From: Symsagittifera roscoffensis
Lineage: Eukaryota > Xenacoelomorpha > Acoela > Convolutidae
Direction: 5' to 3'
Assembly (NCBI RefSeq): GCF_963678635.1
Contig: NC_087063.1
Span: 50,727,220 to 50,791,219, forward strand
Length of the DNA stretch: 64,000 nucleotides
Shown here: positions 44,783-56,468 of the stretch, one piece after another
Numbering within the stretch: the first letter of the stretch is position 1
How the letters are laid out: each line of letters begins with the position of its first letter
Translations under genes and position numbers: made by a program
The notes under the pieces: model-generated
Told to the model about the DNA's origin: nothing
Databases searched by the model: none
The model's input: only the letters and a program-made list of their open reading frames with translations

Positions 44783-46789
44783 AATTGTATGACTAGCATT
44801 TTTTGATGGCGACGACAAAAAATTTTCAAAGTATTTTTGAAATTGCCCCCAAAATTTTTTTTTGTTTTTTTTTCAATCGCAAACTGATTTTCGTATTCAA
44901 ACAAACATTTTTTGAAAAAAAAAATTTGGATGCACAATCTAATTTTTTGTGTGTATAACGTAGTCCTTGACATCCCGGGTTGACCTCCATAGACCGAAAA
45001 TGCTAATCATACAATTTCATACACTTAGTCTATGGAAAAATGCTAGTCATACAAATTTCATACATTTTTGCAAAATGAGTTTAATCGAATTTCAAAGGTA
45101 TTTTATAGTTGTTTTGGTGTCGAAATTGGTATCTCTTCATTAAAAAAAGGAAAAAAAATAGTATGAAAAAAAATGCTAACCATACAATTTCCGTATATGG
45201 AAATTGTATGATTACAATTTTTTAAAAAAAGTTTTTTGTGAAAAAAAAAGCTTTGAACAATCAATTCAACTGCTGGCAAAACATTTAAGCTTTTTTTGGG
45301 CTGCTACGACTGAAAACTTTGACTTTTTTAGTTTTGTTTTCTGAAAAAAAAACTAGTCATGCAATTTCCATATATGGAAATTGTATGACAAGCTTTTTTT
45401 TGATGGCGACGACAAAAATTTTTCAAAGTATTTTTCAAATTGCCCCCAAAAATTTTTTGTGTTTTTTTTCCAACCGCAAATTGATTTTCGTATTCAAGCA
45501 AACATGCATGCAAAATTTAATTTTTTGTGTGTATAACGTAGTCCTAGATATACTAATATTGGATTTTTTTTTCCTTTTCTCTTCATAACTTTTTTTCAAA
45601 AACGCTTAAAACTCCTCTTTCTTTTGTATGACATGTTTTTGTATGCCTTGATCAATGTTTGGTAAATTAAAAACTCAAATTTTACAAATAATCATCTTTG
45701 ATTTTTATTGCCAAAATTTAAAAGTTCATTACTTTCGTTATATTATTTGTCTGAGACAGAAGTGACACATATCAGGCTGTTTCCAATGCATTTTTAATGC
45801 GAGGCGGCCAAACCGTTGGTTACTACGTTCGAGTAATCAAGGTTTATGTCATTTGTGTTCGGTTACGAAAACAACCAAAAAGTTTTGAGAAATTAAATTA
45901 CAAAAAATCAATATTTTTGGTTTATGGAAAAATGCTAGTCTTACAATTTCCATATATGAAAAAAATACTAATCATAGACCTTTCATGCAATTTTCTGTAC
46001 GTATGGATTTGTATGGAAAGTGTATGACTAGCATTTTTCCATATTTGGAAATTGTATGACTAGTATTTTTGGTCATCCCGGGATACTAATATTGGATTTT
46101 TTTTCCTTTTCTCTTCATAACTTTTTTCAAAAACGCTTACAACTCCTCTTTATTTGGTATGACATGTTTTTGTATGCCTTGATCAATGTCTGGTAATTTG
46201 AAAGTTCAAATTTTAGAAAGAATCATCTTTGAAAATTATTGCCAAAATTTAAAAGTTCATTACTTTTCTTATATTGTTTGTGTGAGACAGAAGTAACAAA
46301 TATCAGGCTGTTTCCCATGCATTTTTAATGCGAGACGGCCAAACTTTTGGTTACTACGTTTGAGTAATCAAGGTTTATGTCATTTGTGTTCGGTTACGAA
46401 CACAACCAAAAAAATTTTGAGAAATTAAAATGTAAAAAAAAACAAATTTTGGCTTATCGAAAAATGCTAGTCATACAATTTCCATATATGAAAAAATACT
46501 AATCATAGACCTTTCATGCAATTTTCTGTACGTATGGAATTGCATGGAAAGTGTATGACTAGCATTTTTCCATAAATGGAAATTGTATGACTAGTATTTT
46601 TGGTCATCCCGGGTTATAATCCATTGTAATTGATTATAATCCATTTCATTTTTAGAACTAAATTCTATTATTTTTTTGCAAAAATTTGCAAATTTTGCGA
46701 GAAGTTTGCAGATTTTTTGCCCTGTCTTTTATTAAATGCCGCCATGTCTCAACTTTGTCCCCTCGCCCCCCTCAAGCTTTCTTACCCCC
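44783..46789. repeat. Block III array and spacer preceding element 2
   Basis: This is the third copy of the palindrome-rich array (to about 46612) and of the TAATCGATT-type spacer (46613-46789). It ends CTTACCCCC, the 5' target flank of element 2. Small open frames inside are not genes. Confidence 0.88.
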
Positions 46790-47200
46790 TGGAACCTGAT
46801 CTAAACTACATTTTATGATTGGATAAATTAGATATTTTACCACTGTAAAGTATTTAATATTAACCAATCATGATCCATCTAACTAACAACCCACTTATTT
46901 GTAAGTGCTGAAATTACTTGTAATTTCAGCACCAGAGAGATTTGAATTTAACTTAGACATTAGTTGCCTCTCCAAGAGAACTTCAGCAGCCGCAATAAAC
47001 CAGTATACCCTAGATCTATTGAGCCTAGCAGAGACTAGTTAAACAACCTGAGACTAGAATAGTATAAGAGTAAGATTAGTATCGGTATTAGACTAAGAAG
47101 TTGCACGAATCTATCCGGCCGAAAATAAGATAGCGTGACGAGCAGACGGTGTACCCTATCCGAAATTACTCTATGAGTTAAGACCATCGGTTATAACTCA
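46790..47200 (+). repeat. 5' LTR of element 2
   Basis: TGGAACC...AACTCA, 411 bp, no difference from the 3' LTR seen by eye. It contains AATAAA at 46994-46999 and the 13-bp-arm palindrome near 46904-46931. Confidence 0.95.
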
Positions 47201-47202
47201 TC

Positions 47203-47220
47203 TGGTGCGACCACAAGTCT
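47203..47220 (+). other. Primer-binding site of element 2
   Basis: TGGTGCGACCACAAGTCT starts two bases after the LTR. The first 11 bases match element 1. The partner tRNA is not identified. Confidence 0.6.
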
Positions 47221-47287
47221 CGAACAAGACCTTAATAGCTTAGAATTAACCAAAAATAGATTAGAATTTAGACAAAACATTTTTAAA

Positions 47288-47521
47288 ATGTTACACGACG
47301 ATAATTTAATCGAAATGTCTTTACGACTCAATAGATCAAAGCCAATATTCCGAACGATAATAGAACTACCTGGAATTGGAAGAAGACCTCGAACCAGAGA
47401 CGACATACGACAAAGTAGAAACTTACCTAATAGTTATATGATAGTACGGCAAAAGCCAACACAAACTTTTATATTTAGAATCTTATTAGCAATGAATTTC
47501 GATTTTCATTTGCAAACTTAA
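47288..47521 (+). CDS. Leader ORF (77 codons), element 2 copy
   Basis: ATG start, arginine-rich centre (GIGRRPRTRDDIRQSRN), stop TAA. The same frame stays open upstream, through the primer-binding site into the LTR, without another ATG. Differences from element 1 are about half silent. It could be a small RNA-binding peptide or a translational control ORF. Confidence 0.45.
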   Translation: MLHDDNLIEMSLRLNRSKPIFRTIIELPGIGRRPRTRDDIRQSRNLPNSYMIVRQKPTQTFIFRILLAMNFDFHLQT

Positions 47522-47847
47522 ATCTTGAAGTCAATCTTCATGATCATTTCAGGCGCTAAACAAAAATATTAATATACAATAACGATTGATAAAAAGATCT
47601 CAGATCGTTTTCCTAAAATTCTGCAGTATTCTATAAAACATGTTTGGAAAATATTTATTGAAAATCAAAACAAAAATTAGTAGCATGACAATAAACTGTT
47701 AGTAATCATAAAATCATCAGTTGTCCCAGCTTCATCACCTAAAACATAACAGCAATCATAAGCTCACTAATATCATTAAAACACTAAATCTTTTTCTTAA
47801 ACAAATTTAAACCATTTTAAACTTAAATTCACTTAATTTTAAAATCA

Positions 47848-47932
47848 GATCATCAAGGCTTATCCTTGGATCTTAATTAATTTTCTATTTAGTTAAATTT
47901 AAAACTTGATCATCAAGGCCTATCCTTGGATC
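47848..47932 (+). promoter_or_regulatory. Paired leader hairpins of element 2
   Basis: Hairpins at 47848-47872 and 47908-47932 match element 1 at 17586-17670. They are retained in a copy that must have been packaged by proteins supplied in trans, which fits a role in RNA recognition. Confidence 0.45.
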
Positions 47933-48449
47933 AAAAAGAACAATTTTGTTCTCCCCCACCCACTTAGCTAGTGTCTAACGACCTCAAACGTCGATTCACT
48001 ATCCAACCCTTTCAAAAAACCCAAGACTAATAGAAATGTTTGAACAAAACTAATCATTCAAATTAGGATAAACAGTGAAGAACTTCGGTTATTCATCCTT
48101 CACTTGAACCCTCCTCTTACCAGACCCAGGATAAATCTTAGACTTAGTAAGTTTAAAATAGTATCTAACGAACTACTCGCGTTCTAATTATACCTGAACC
48201 TTGTGGATCGATTTACTATTCTCCAACCCTTGAACACAATCACTACCCCTAAGTAAGATTAAGTAAGTTAACACCTTAGCTTATACTAGCCACGAGAAAG
48301 TAAAAAAAAATTCTTCGGAATCGATATACTTTTCACCCCAACCCTGAACAAATAGACCCAGGTTAAGCTAACCAAAAAATCGTAAGGACTAACAATTTAA
48401 GAAAATAGAAATCATCTAACAACTTTTTGCATCCGTCATCCTAAACCTT

Positions 48450-48916
48450 ATGTCATTTAAAAATCTAGGAAACAAACAAACAATCGTTTTACACAACTGT
48501 GAAATAGATAACAAAAAATACGACCTTGTAATCACACCTCATACACAAACAGTTGGATATATTAGAACAAAACGACAAACACTAAAAAGAAAATAATAAC
48601 CAAACAAAGACAAATAACACGAAAAAGATTTTCCAAAAATAGAAACGCATTTTCAGAATCAGAAGCCAACAATTTAGACGAGCTTTATAAATTAAAAGAA
48701 TCTATAGATAAAAATTGCCCCATTCTCGATCAATTATATTTTTCAGACTCAGAAACAACTTCAAATTCATCAAAAAGAGGAAAAAGAAGAATAAAAAAGC
48801 AATATAAACACAAACCAGTACACTTGTATAATTGGAATCAACCAATCAGACACATCGATAATTACCTATTAACAGTCATTAAACGAAAAAATGAGCCAAA
48901 CACACACTCCAAGTGA
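48450..48916 (+). pseudogene. ORF0 of element 2, single frameshift
   Basis: The start MSFKNLGNKQTIVLHNC is as in element 1. One base is missing near 48595, giving paired stops, after which the same protein continues in the next frame to a TGA overlapping the gag start by 26 bases. Its loss did not stop recent mobilisation, so ORF0 is either dispensable or supplied by other copies. Confidence 0.7.
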
Positions 48917-51614
48917 AGATAGTCCAGATGATGACGATATCTACCCCTTCCTCGTAGATGCACCCGATAATAGAGGACAACATGATCTTTGTAAGAACTT
49001 TCTTCTAAATTTGTTTGAACCCGGAATTAGCCCATGTAAAACAGAGTTCCCAGATGTAAAAATAAAAAGACAGATTATTGATCACTATCTGAAAGATATT
49101 TGTAACTTAACACAACAATACGGAATCTACACCATAGAATTCAGCTCACCAAACCCGAATCACCGCAAATATGTAATTCAAACAGACGATCTTGATTTAG
49201 AATTTTCAAAAGTATTCTCAGAATATATAAAAAGCATACAATATCATATCTCACAAAGAGCAAACTCCATATTTACTAATGAAGTTTTTGCAATAATATA
49301 TAGTTATATTTCAAAATTAGAAAATGAAAACCCAATCCCGCATATCTCACCGAATGAGACATCCAAACATATAAAGGTACGACATGAAATCACACTATTC
49401 TCAACTTTTCTACATATAATTAAAGAAAATTTCACTAAAGATGAAGTTTCACAACATACAAAACATGACTTACAAAAAATTTTGGCATGGTTTATAATAG
49501 ATTATTTCACACATAATATTGATTTAATTTCACAAGCAAGAAAAAATTTCAGACCCCAAAATTCAAACGATGATACCGCCATCACAGAACAATCAGACTA
49601 CGTTTGGGACCCCGAATGGTGTCATTATGCATTCATAAATATCCCACAATCAATCTCAAGTCAGGCAATAAGTACAATATCTTATGTAAGAGATTATGTA
49701 AGGGTAATACCATTATCCATTGATGCAACACCATTAAACTACAATACATTTTTACCCGATACGCGAAATAACAGTTTAAATTCGACCGTCATACACAATG
49801 AAAACCTTAATGGAACTAGGAACCTCACTCAACAAGATATTCAAACACCATCACACTTCATAAATGAAGAAATCGTCCAAACAACAACAACTACACAACA
49901 AAGTATTTCACCGATACGTCCAAATTTAACAACACCAAGAAATACAAACACTTCACTAGCACAGGTAACCTTACAATCAACCGTTAAACCTTCGGTTGCT
50001 CCAAAATATTCACAAATGGATTATCAAACAGATAAACCCATGACAATACCGTCAAAAACACGCAGAACATTCACAAGAAACACTTTTGCGGATCACAATT
50101 ATAATTACACACATTCATCAAAAACAAACTATCCCCCACGAAAAAATAATAATAATCAGATAAGATCTCAATATTGGGATAATCCAATGGCAACAACCAA
50201 CTCAGTAAATTTTCAAACTAATTCACATCCTCCACAGGATCGTAGTGAAAATTACCCATTCTTTCAACAGAATAAAAATAAAAAACAAGCATCTCATCAA
50301 ACGGATTATCTATCCTCTGATGATGATTATTTACAACCAGATATATTTGCACCATACACTCAAGAATATCGTGGACAAAGAGTGCAGAAACCACATACAT
50401 ATCATAGAATTTTTTCCCCACACCCAATAGATACACAAAATCAACAACCAATACAAGTGCAAAACCCAATTATTACACAATCTTTTCAACCAATTCAGCC
50501 GCAAAACCCAATGATCACACACTCGTATCAACCAACACAAATGCAAAATGAAATACCACTCCCATATTACCTTCAACAACACGAAATAACAAAAAATCAA
50601 CTTTCAAATTTTTCACAAATGCCAAATGCCGCAGAATCATTACAAATGACAATGAATCCATACCTTATGGGTGGATCATCAATAACATCAAACAAACCAT
50701 TAATGGTATTCACAGGAACAGACCCTGAATATTCTGTAGAAGATTATTTAAATGCAGTAACAGCAAATTTAATTTTAAATATAGGTCCTGAACCAATTAA
50801 TACGCCACTACATCAAAATTGGATACATCGACGCACAGCGTTGATACAGACAACCTTAAGTGGCGCAGCCCAAAAATGGTTTTCAGTATTGCCTATAGAA
50901 ATAAAATCAAATTGGAAAAGATTTACACAAGAATTTTCAAAAATGTTTGACTCCGAAAGAAACAAACAACAACAAAGAGTTTTATGTAATGAAATTCGCA
51001 GATTACCAAATGAAACCATCAAAAAATTAGCAGTACGTATCGAAACACTAGTTCGAAAAGCATATTCATTAAATACACACGACTATAAAAACACAAAAAT
51101 GACAGAAATCTTAATGATGACCTTAACACCTCAATTAAGGAAAATAGCAATAAAAAAGAGAGCATCCCATCCCTCCTCAATTCGAGAGCCCGATTTAGAG
51201 TTTCGAAAACTAGTAGACAAACTAGAGCAAGCGGAAATCACAATGAAACTTGAAGAAACAGAAAATCTGAAATTACAATATGTTAACCGAGTTGAAACAA
51301 ATACCACAAATATCAACAATATACAGGAATCAGATACAGACCTCGTTGAAAAAATCACTGAAATACTCAATATTTATGAAAAACACCCAAACTTTAAAGG
51401 CAAACCATCTTTCAAAAAATGGTGTAATTATTGCCGACGATACGGACATAGTATTTCTGAATGTAGACAAAAACAACAGGACAATCAAAACAAACCTCAA
51501 AAATATAAAGAACCAAATTTAATCAATGATCCAATAGATATTTCTACGGATACAGCAACATCCTCATCACTACCAGAAACATTATCACTACCATCAACAC
51601 CATCAATAAGCTAG
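48891..51614 (+). CDS. gag: gag of element 2, intact frame fused to the start of ORF3
   Basis: 907 codons without interruption. Residues 1-290 look folded and are of unknown type. Residues 290-590 are Gln/Asn/Thr/Pro-rich. Residues about 600-800 form a capsid-like retrotransposon Gag domain (PLMVFTGTDPEYSVEDYL; LSGAAQKWFSVLP). The CCHC zinc knuckle CNYCRRYGHSISEC lies near residue 847. After residue about 873 the frame crosses the deletion junction into ORF3 sequence (INDPIDISTDT) and ends at TAG 51612-51614. Gag packages genomic RNA in cytoplasmic particles. The long N-terminal extension is unusual, and the Ser/Arg-rich tail of element 1 is absent. Confidence 0.88.
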   Translation: MSQTHTPSEDSPDDDDIYPFLVDAPDNRGQHDLCKNFLLNLFEPGISPCKTEFPDVKIKRQIIDHYLKDICNLTQQYGIYTIEFSSPNPNHRKYVIQTDDLDLEFSKVFSEYIKSIQYHISQRANSIFTNEVFAIIYSYISKLENENPIPHISPNETSKHIKVRHEITLFSTFLHIIKENFTKDEVSQHTKHDLQKILAWFIIDYFTHNIDLISQARKNFRPQNSNDDTAITEQSDYVWDPEWCHYAFINIPQSISSQAISTISYVRDYVRVIPLSIDATPLNYNTFLPDTRNNSLNSTVIHNENLNGTRNLTQQDIQTPSHFINEEIVQTTTTTQQSISPIRPNLTTPRNTNTSLAQVTLQSTVKPSVAPKYSQMDYQTDKPMTIPSKTRRTFTRNTFADHNYNYTHSSKTNYPPRKNNNNQIRSQYWDNPMATTNSVNFQTNSHPPQDRSENYPFFQQNKNKKQASHQTDYLSSDDDYLQPDIFAPYTQEYRGQRVQKPHTYHRIFSPHPIDTQNQQPIQVQNPIITQSFQPIQPQNPMITHSYQPTQMQNEIPLPYYLQQHEITKNQLSNFSQMPNAAESLQMTMNPYLMGGSSITSNKPLMVFTGTDPEYSVEDYLNAVTANLILNIGPEPINTPLHQNWIHRRTALIQTTLSGAAQKWFSVLPIEIKSNWKRFTQEFSKMFDSERNKQQQRVLCNEIRRLPNETIKKLAVRIETLVRKAYSLNTHDYKNTKMTEILMMTLTPQLRKIAIKKRASHPSSIREPDLEFRKLVDKLEQAEITMKLEETENLKLQYVNRVETNTTNINNIQESDTDLVEKITEILNIYEKHPNFKGKPSFKKWCNYCRRYGHSISECRQKQQDNQNKPQKYKEPNLINDPIDISTDTATSSSLPETLSLPSTPSIS
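51510..51517 (+). other. Pol deletion junction (8-bp microhomology)
   Basis: GAACCAAA at this point corresponds to both GAACCAAA at 21267-21274 (gag) and GAACCAAA at 28640-28647 (ORF3) in element 1. The 7,373 bp between them are gone, and the joined frame stays open. Confidence 0.9.
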
Positions 51615-52069
51615 ATTTCACCAACGCCTTTTAACTTAAATTTCCCAAATAACCTCGACGCTAGATATCGAGAACAATCATCAACAAATATTCCTTTAAG
51701 ACTAGACTGGAATACATTCACAGCACCTCCACCATTATTTGGACAACACCCAGAAAGTAACCGACTCCACAACTGGGCACTCAATAGACTACAATATCGA
51801 CAAGACATCCACGAAGACATTCGTGATCATAACATCCAAATACTCCAACAAAATAGTCTACAATTAAAATTTGAAATCACGGTTAAACTAAACAACATTA
51901 CTCAACATCCCTACCCATTAAACCCGCCAAATATAACAGCTCAATCACTACCACCACCATTTATAACAACTGAAGTAATATACAAATACGACAGATATAC
52001 CAAAAAGACAATTGGTTACATCACATTTTATAACCCATACTCAGGATTATCATACACATGTATATTCTA
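51615..52069 (+). pseudogene. ORF3 C-terminal segment of element 2
   Basis: This is in frame with gag and separated from it only by TAG 51612-51614; it runs to TAA near 52069. It is conserved with 28740-29170 (NLDARYREQSSTNIPLRLDW; FITTEVIYKYDRYTK). It overlaps the start of the env-like frame. Function is unknown. Confidence 0.5.
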
Positions 52070-54654
52070 AAAATATTAATTTTTCTCCAACTCTTTTTTC
52101 TAGTAATCTCCAATCAGAACATAAACCCTTCCCCCGCACAGGACTCCAAGATTTATTAGTAACACATTACGATTGTGAAGAAAACGAACAAAAAACACTA
52201 CACAAATATGCAATAAATCAAGTATCACAATTCGAAACAGAATCACAAGCTATAGAAACTACAAATGTAATAGCGACACTTTATTCAAAAGCCCGAGCAA
52301 CAACAGTTAAAGGATATAAATTCACAGCAACATTTTCTGAAAAGAAAGTACATTGTTCACAAGTCTCAAATGGAAATAAAAACCGACTTGACCACGAATC
52401 ATTCTACCAGAGTAATATCGAACGACTTTTACATCTCAATCCCGAAGATTGTAAAAACGAGTTACTCCGACTAAAAATCACAAGAAATAAAAACGCAGAT
52501 AGAAAGTTAGTATATTTCCAAGTTTTTTCAGATTCTGTACATCAAGCAGAACTTGAAAGATATCAAGGACATATAAAATTAGATGAAAAATACCCATAAA
52601 ACGGCGCACACGGAAGATTAACTTATGACATACACGATAAACACTGGATACCACATATTGGTATAAATAACCCATCAAACTGCAAAGCAGACACAAAAAA
52701 TAAAGGATATCAAGAAATAATGTTTTTCGATTGGAAAATACAACTCGAAAAAATACAACTCACACGCGATTTATCTGACAACACAATGATCTATCAAGGA
52801 ATTAGATTACCTTGTAAAAACGATCAAGGCTATTGTGACCCTACAACACGAACACAAGCAACAATTGTTTGGTTCCCCGAAGACACATGTACAACATTTC
52901 AAGTAGCAAAAATACACGCTCGTATGATAAAATTTCACGAAAAATATTTTATACAATCAATCCCAAATGAACAAGTAAATCCATAACGAAAACAAAGTTC
53001 TAAATTTAGAAACATACACAATATAGAAAATAAAATGACACGTTTTCAAATATATCAAGAAACAGAACTTGCATGTAAATACAGAAATCCACTTCACAAA
53101 ACACAATACTCCGAAATATTAGTTGAATACGAAAAAGGATTCGACATGACCACTGGAAAAGTAAAAATCGACCCATATGCCACAAGTCATCCTATAAACG
53201 AAGGAACATCATATATACCAGTTGATTTTCAAAAAAGTAAAGGTCAATCTGGTGGACATCTAAAGCCCCATGACACTAGAAGCACACGTTTACAAGAACT
53301 ATCACTAATGAATAGTACATATTTCGGTAATATCCACTATGATATTCACTTAGATATGAAATTAGGCTACACAATTAGCCGAATTTTTCAAGAAATGTCA
53401 CTCTCTGAATTAGAAACACTTCACCAACTATGCGAATTAGAAAGGACACAAATCCTACAATCACTTGCACTAGCAGTATTAAAAATACCCTACGCAGGAT
53501 ATTTACTATCAGGAAATAGATCAAATTTTTTAGACTATGAAGGAAACATTTTATGGTTCTATACCTGTACCAAAAAAGTATCACCACTATAGGTTTTTGA
53601 AGATAAACGATGCTATAAAAGAATCCCTATCTTTTATAAGAATAAAGTACATTTCGTTGACACACTTTCAAGACGAACCTATTTCTGGGATACCGCAGTC
53701 CCATGTGGATCAGAAAATAGCCACAATGTGGTACAACTGAACCCTGATGAAGATAAATATTACCTTCTTACCCCATATCCCACATTAATGCAATCACTCA
53801 AAAAATTTTCACCTGAAAGCATTAGAGCTATTGCTCGAAACCCAAATATTGACCTACAGTCAATTGGAATTTATTCAAAATCCGATATCCAACATCACAT
53901 TAGAACACAACAATTCCAAGAATTATTAACACAAATGGACACTATACAAAGACAATCAATTGACCAAAACTTACGCAAACTTGCCGAAACCGCAGGATTT
54001 GCAGATGTTTATACACAAGACTATAGCGGATATTTTAAAGACATTAAAGACTATATATATCTAAACGGTGAAAAATACCGACCACAAGATATCTCACCTA
54101 TAAATATTTTTAGCTTTGTTAAACTCAAAAATGAAATTCTTGATTTTCTAGGATGGCCCTATTACATCTTAAAAAAATTAACTATTTTATACGCAATGTT
54201 TAACTTTATAGGATTTCTTTTTTCACTTTTAAAAGGAATCTATAATACATGCGCTATACACACACAAGTAAATAGACAAGCAAGTGTAGCACGCATACTA
54301 TTTGCAGGATTTTTTGGAATTTTTTCATCATCAATAAACAAAATTCTTTTAGACGCACAAATAAAAGAATACAACACAAAAATAGCAACAAGACAGAACA
54401 CATATGACGAAGAACATAACAATGTAGAAATAACGCCTACAGCACCACAGTTACCACCCCTACCACATAACCATCCATTATCCCTAGTCCCACGAAATTT
54501 TCGAAATTTAGCAATAACACATAATCCAACCATATCACAAAGTCCCATTCAACATACAATGACACATCATTCACTAGATGAAAATACATATGAACAAATT
54601 ATAGAACAACCCCATACCACCGCTTTTCAGTCTCAAAATAATAATTTTTTTTAG
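52012..54654 (+). pseudogene. env: Envelope-like glycoprotein gene of element 2, three stops
   Basis: One frame spans 2.6 kb with in-frame stops at 52597, 52984 and 53590. The ectodomain has many cysteines (THYDCEENE; CKNDQGYCDPTTRTQ; WFPEDTCTTF). A membrane helix lies near 54170-54235 (LYAMFNFIGFLFSLL), with a tail of about 140 residues behind it. A signal-peptide-like start (MYILKILIFLQLFFLV, 52058) lies in another frame, and an AG acceptor-like site is at 52140. The true start may therefore depend on splicing. It ends six bases before ORF5. It would mediate particle entry if intact; the class is unknown. Confidence 0.62.
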
Positions 54655-54660
54655 CCCACG

Positions 54661-56468
54661 ATGAGCCGACAACTTGGATCCCTACACCGCTCAAATTCCC
54701 AACCAACCAACCTCAACACTCCAATTACAATAATTCCACTTTTTGCTTTCCCGCCACCCGATTTCCCAAACAATAATGTAACATCAGGCATGAATTCAGA
54801 CACTAATTCACATATCTCAGTTTTATACTCCATTTCACAACTCAATAACCCAAATATTGAAACCCCTGATGAATTTGCAGACTCTGAACCATCTCCATCC
54901 AATAATTTTCAAACCAACTCCTCAGTTTTTCAAAACCCCCATTTCAACCAATCCCACCAAATAACCCACTCCCATCCATTTCTACACCCTCTTATGCTTC
55001 ACAAGTCACCCCAACCTACTCTTCATTTCATTCAGACCGATCATCCAATTCTCCAGATACTCCCCAAATCTCCCAAGAACTAGATAATTTTATCACCCTA
55101 CAACAACAACCCTTCCACCTTGAAAACCCCACTATAAATCAGATTTCATCCACAATAGAATCATCAAACCCACCTACCCCTACACCCTCTTCAGCTTATC
55201 CCGCATCATTAGCACCATCATCCACATCCACCGAATCATCAAATAGCACTAATAGAGCTTATCGCACTTTCAAAATAAAATTCCCAAAATATCCATTTCC
55301 AACAAAACCAGGAACAGCCCGTGAATATATTAATCATCCAAATCACACTAACACGAAAGAATTTTTAGCAATCACCTTACCTTCATTTCCACAGTATACT
55401 TTGAACACCCCTAACGACACTAACGACACACGTAGTTTTGTAGATGAACAAGTTTTAATGCCTACACTTCATTGGACATCATATTATCACTTTACTAACC
55501 CCCTTTGCCTACCTTTATCTAATACTCACATCGATATAGAAAGAAATCAAGATATGCTATATCGACTCACCACACCACTAACACATAAACAATTTACTTA
55601 TATAGGATATAAAAAGTCACTAAAAACATACACTGCGCCCCGAGCTAACGAATATACGCTAGAATATTACGATCACAACATCATCCGAGCTAACCAAGAC
55701 CAATTTTTAGATGATGATCGTTTCGCTAACCCACAAATCACAGAAAACTTCTTCATAAAAACACCATATGTATTTACACTCAATATATTTGATCGCAAAT
55801 TCGACCACGTCATTTCTGAAGCACTAACCGACATGCAAGCTTACGAAAGTTTTAAAGAAAGTTTTCAATTATTTTCACTAACCTTCAATTTCCTTGCACC
55901 ACAAGAACGCAATTTGCACTGCTCACACGACATTATGTTACGCACTAAACAAACCCACACATATACATATTATCGCTTCATACAAAATCACTTTGATCTA
56001 CACACTCCATCAAGACAACCACACCACCGTTTTCAATTTATTAACTCTAAATACACATCACCATTTTTTCTTAACTTCACATATTGCATCAAAGATACTA
56101 ACCTTCACGGTATTCTTCGCAATTATGATCCCATAACCCAAATGTATATTTTTTGTCCCATCACGAAGACCTTCAACGCAGAAGAATCCAGACCCTTCCT
56201 TATCCCACATGAATTTATTCAACCTATAGAAATCCCGATATTAGAATTCATCCACAACACTAAATACAATCACAAATTATATAATCTCATCCAAAACACA
56301 CCTTATGAGTTTGCAGTTGGCACTGAAGAACTAAAAACTATTAAAGCACTTCAATTGCTTTGGCCACTGCTTCAAACTAAAAACATCATTCGCATACTAG
56401 CAAAATTACTAACAAATTCCGACATAATACACGACATCTTCCCCCACGGTTTTTTCCCCGACGACTAA
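54661..56468 (+). pseudogene. ORF5 of element 2, one frameshift
   Basis: The first ATG (MSRQLGSLHRSNSQ) lies six bases after the env stop in the same frame. The Ser/Pro-rich N-terminal part breaks near 54930. The conserved 360-residue domain is in another frame up to TAA at 56466-56468. The domain is about 85% identical to element 1, and nearly all base changes are silent in the stretch checked. No known motif. Possible roles such as accessory structural or regulatory protein are guesses. Confidence 0.6.

Noticed and set aside
37780-46612. Short open frames on both strands of the palindrome arrays (60-100 codons)
   Set aside because: They are Lys/Phe-rich translations of A/T runs, vary by indels between array copies and overlap on opposite strands.
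51510-51517. Pol loss explained as reverse transcription of a spliced RNA
   Set aside because: The junction does not follow GT..AG at the element 1 breakpoints; it lies in an 8-bp direct repeat, which fits slippage or template switching.
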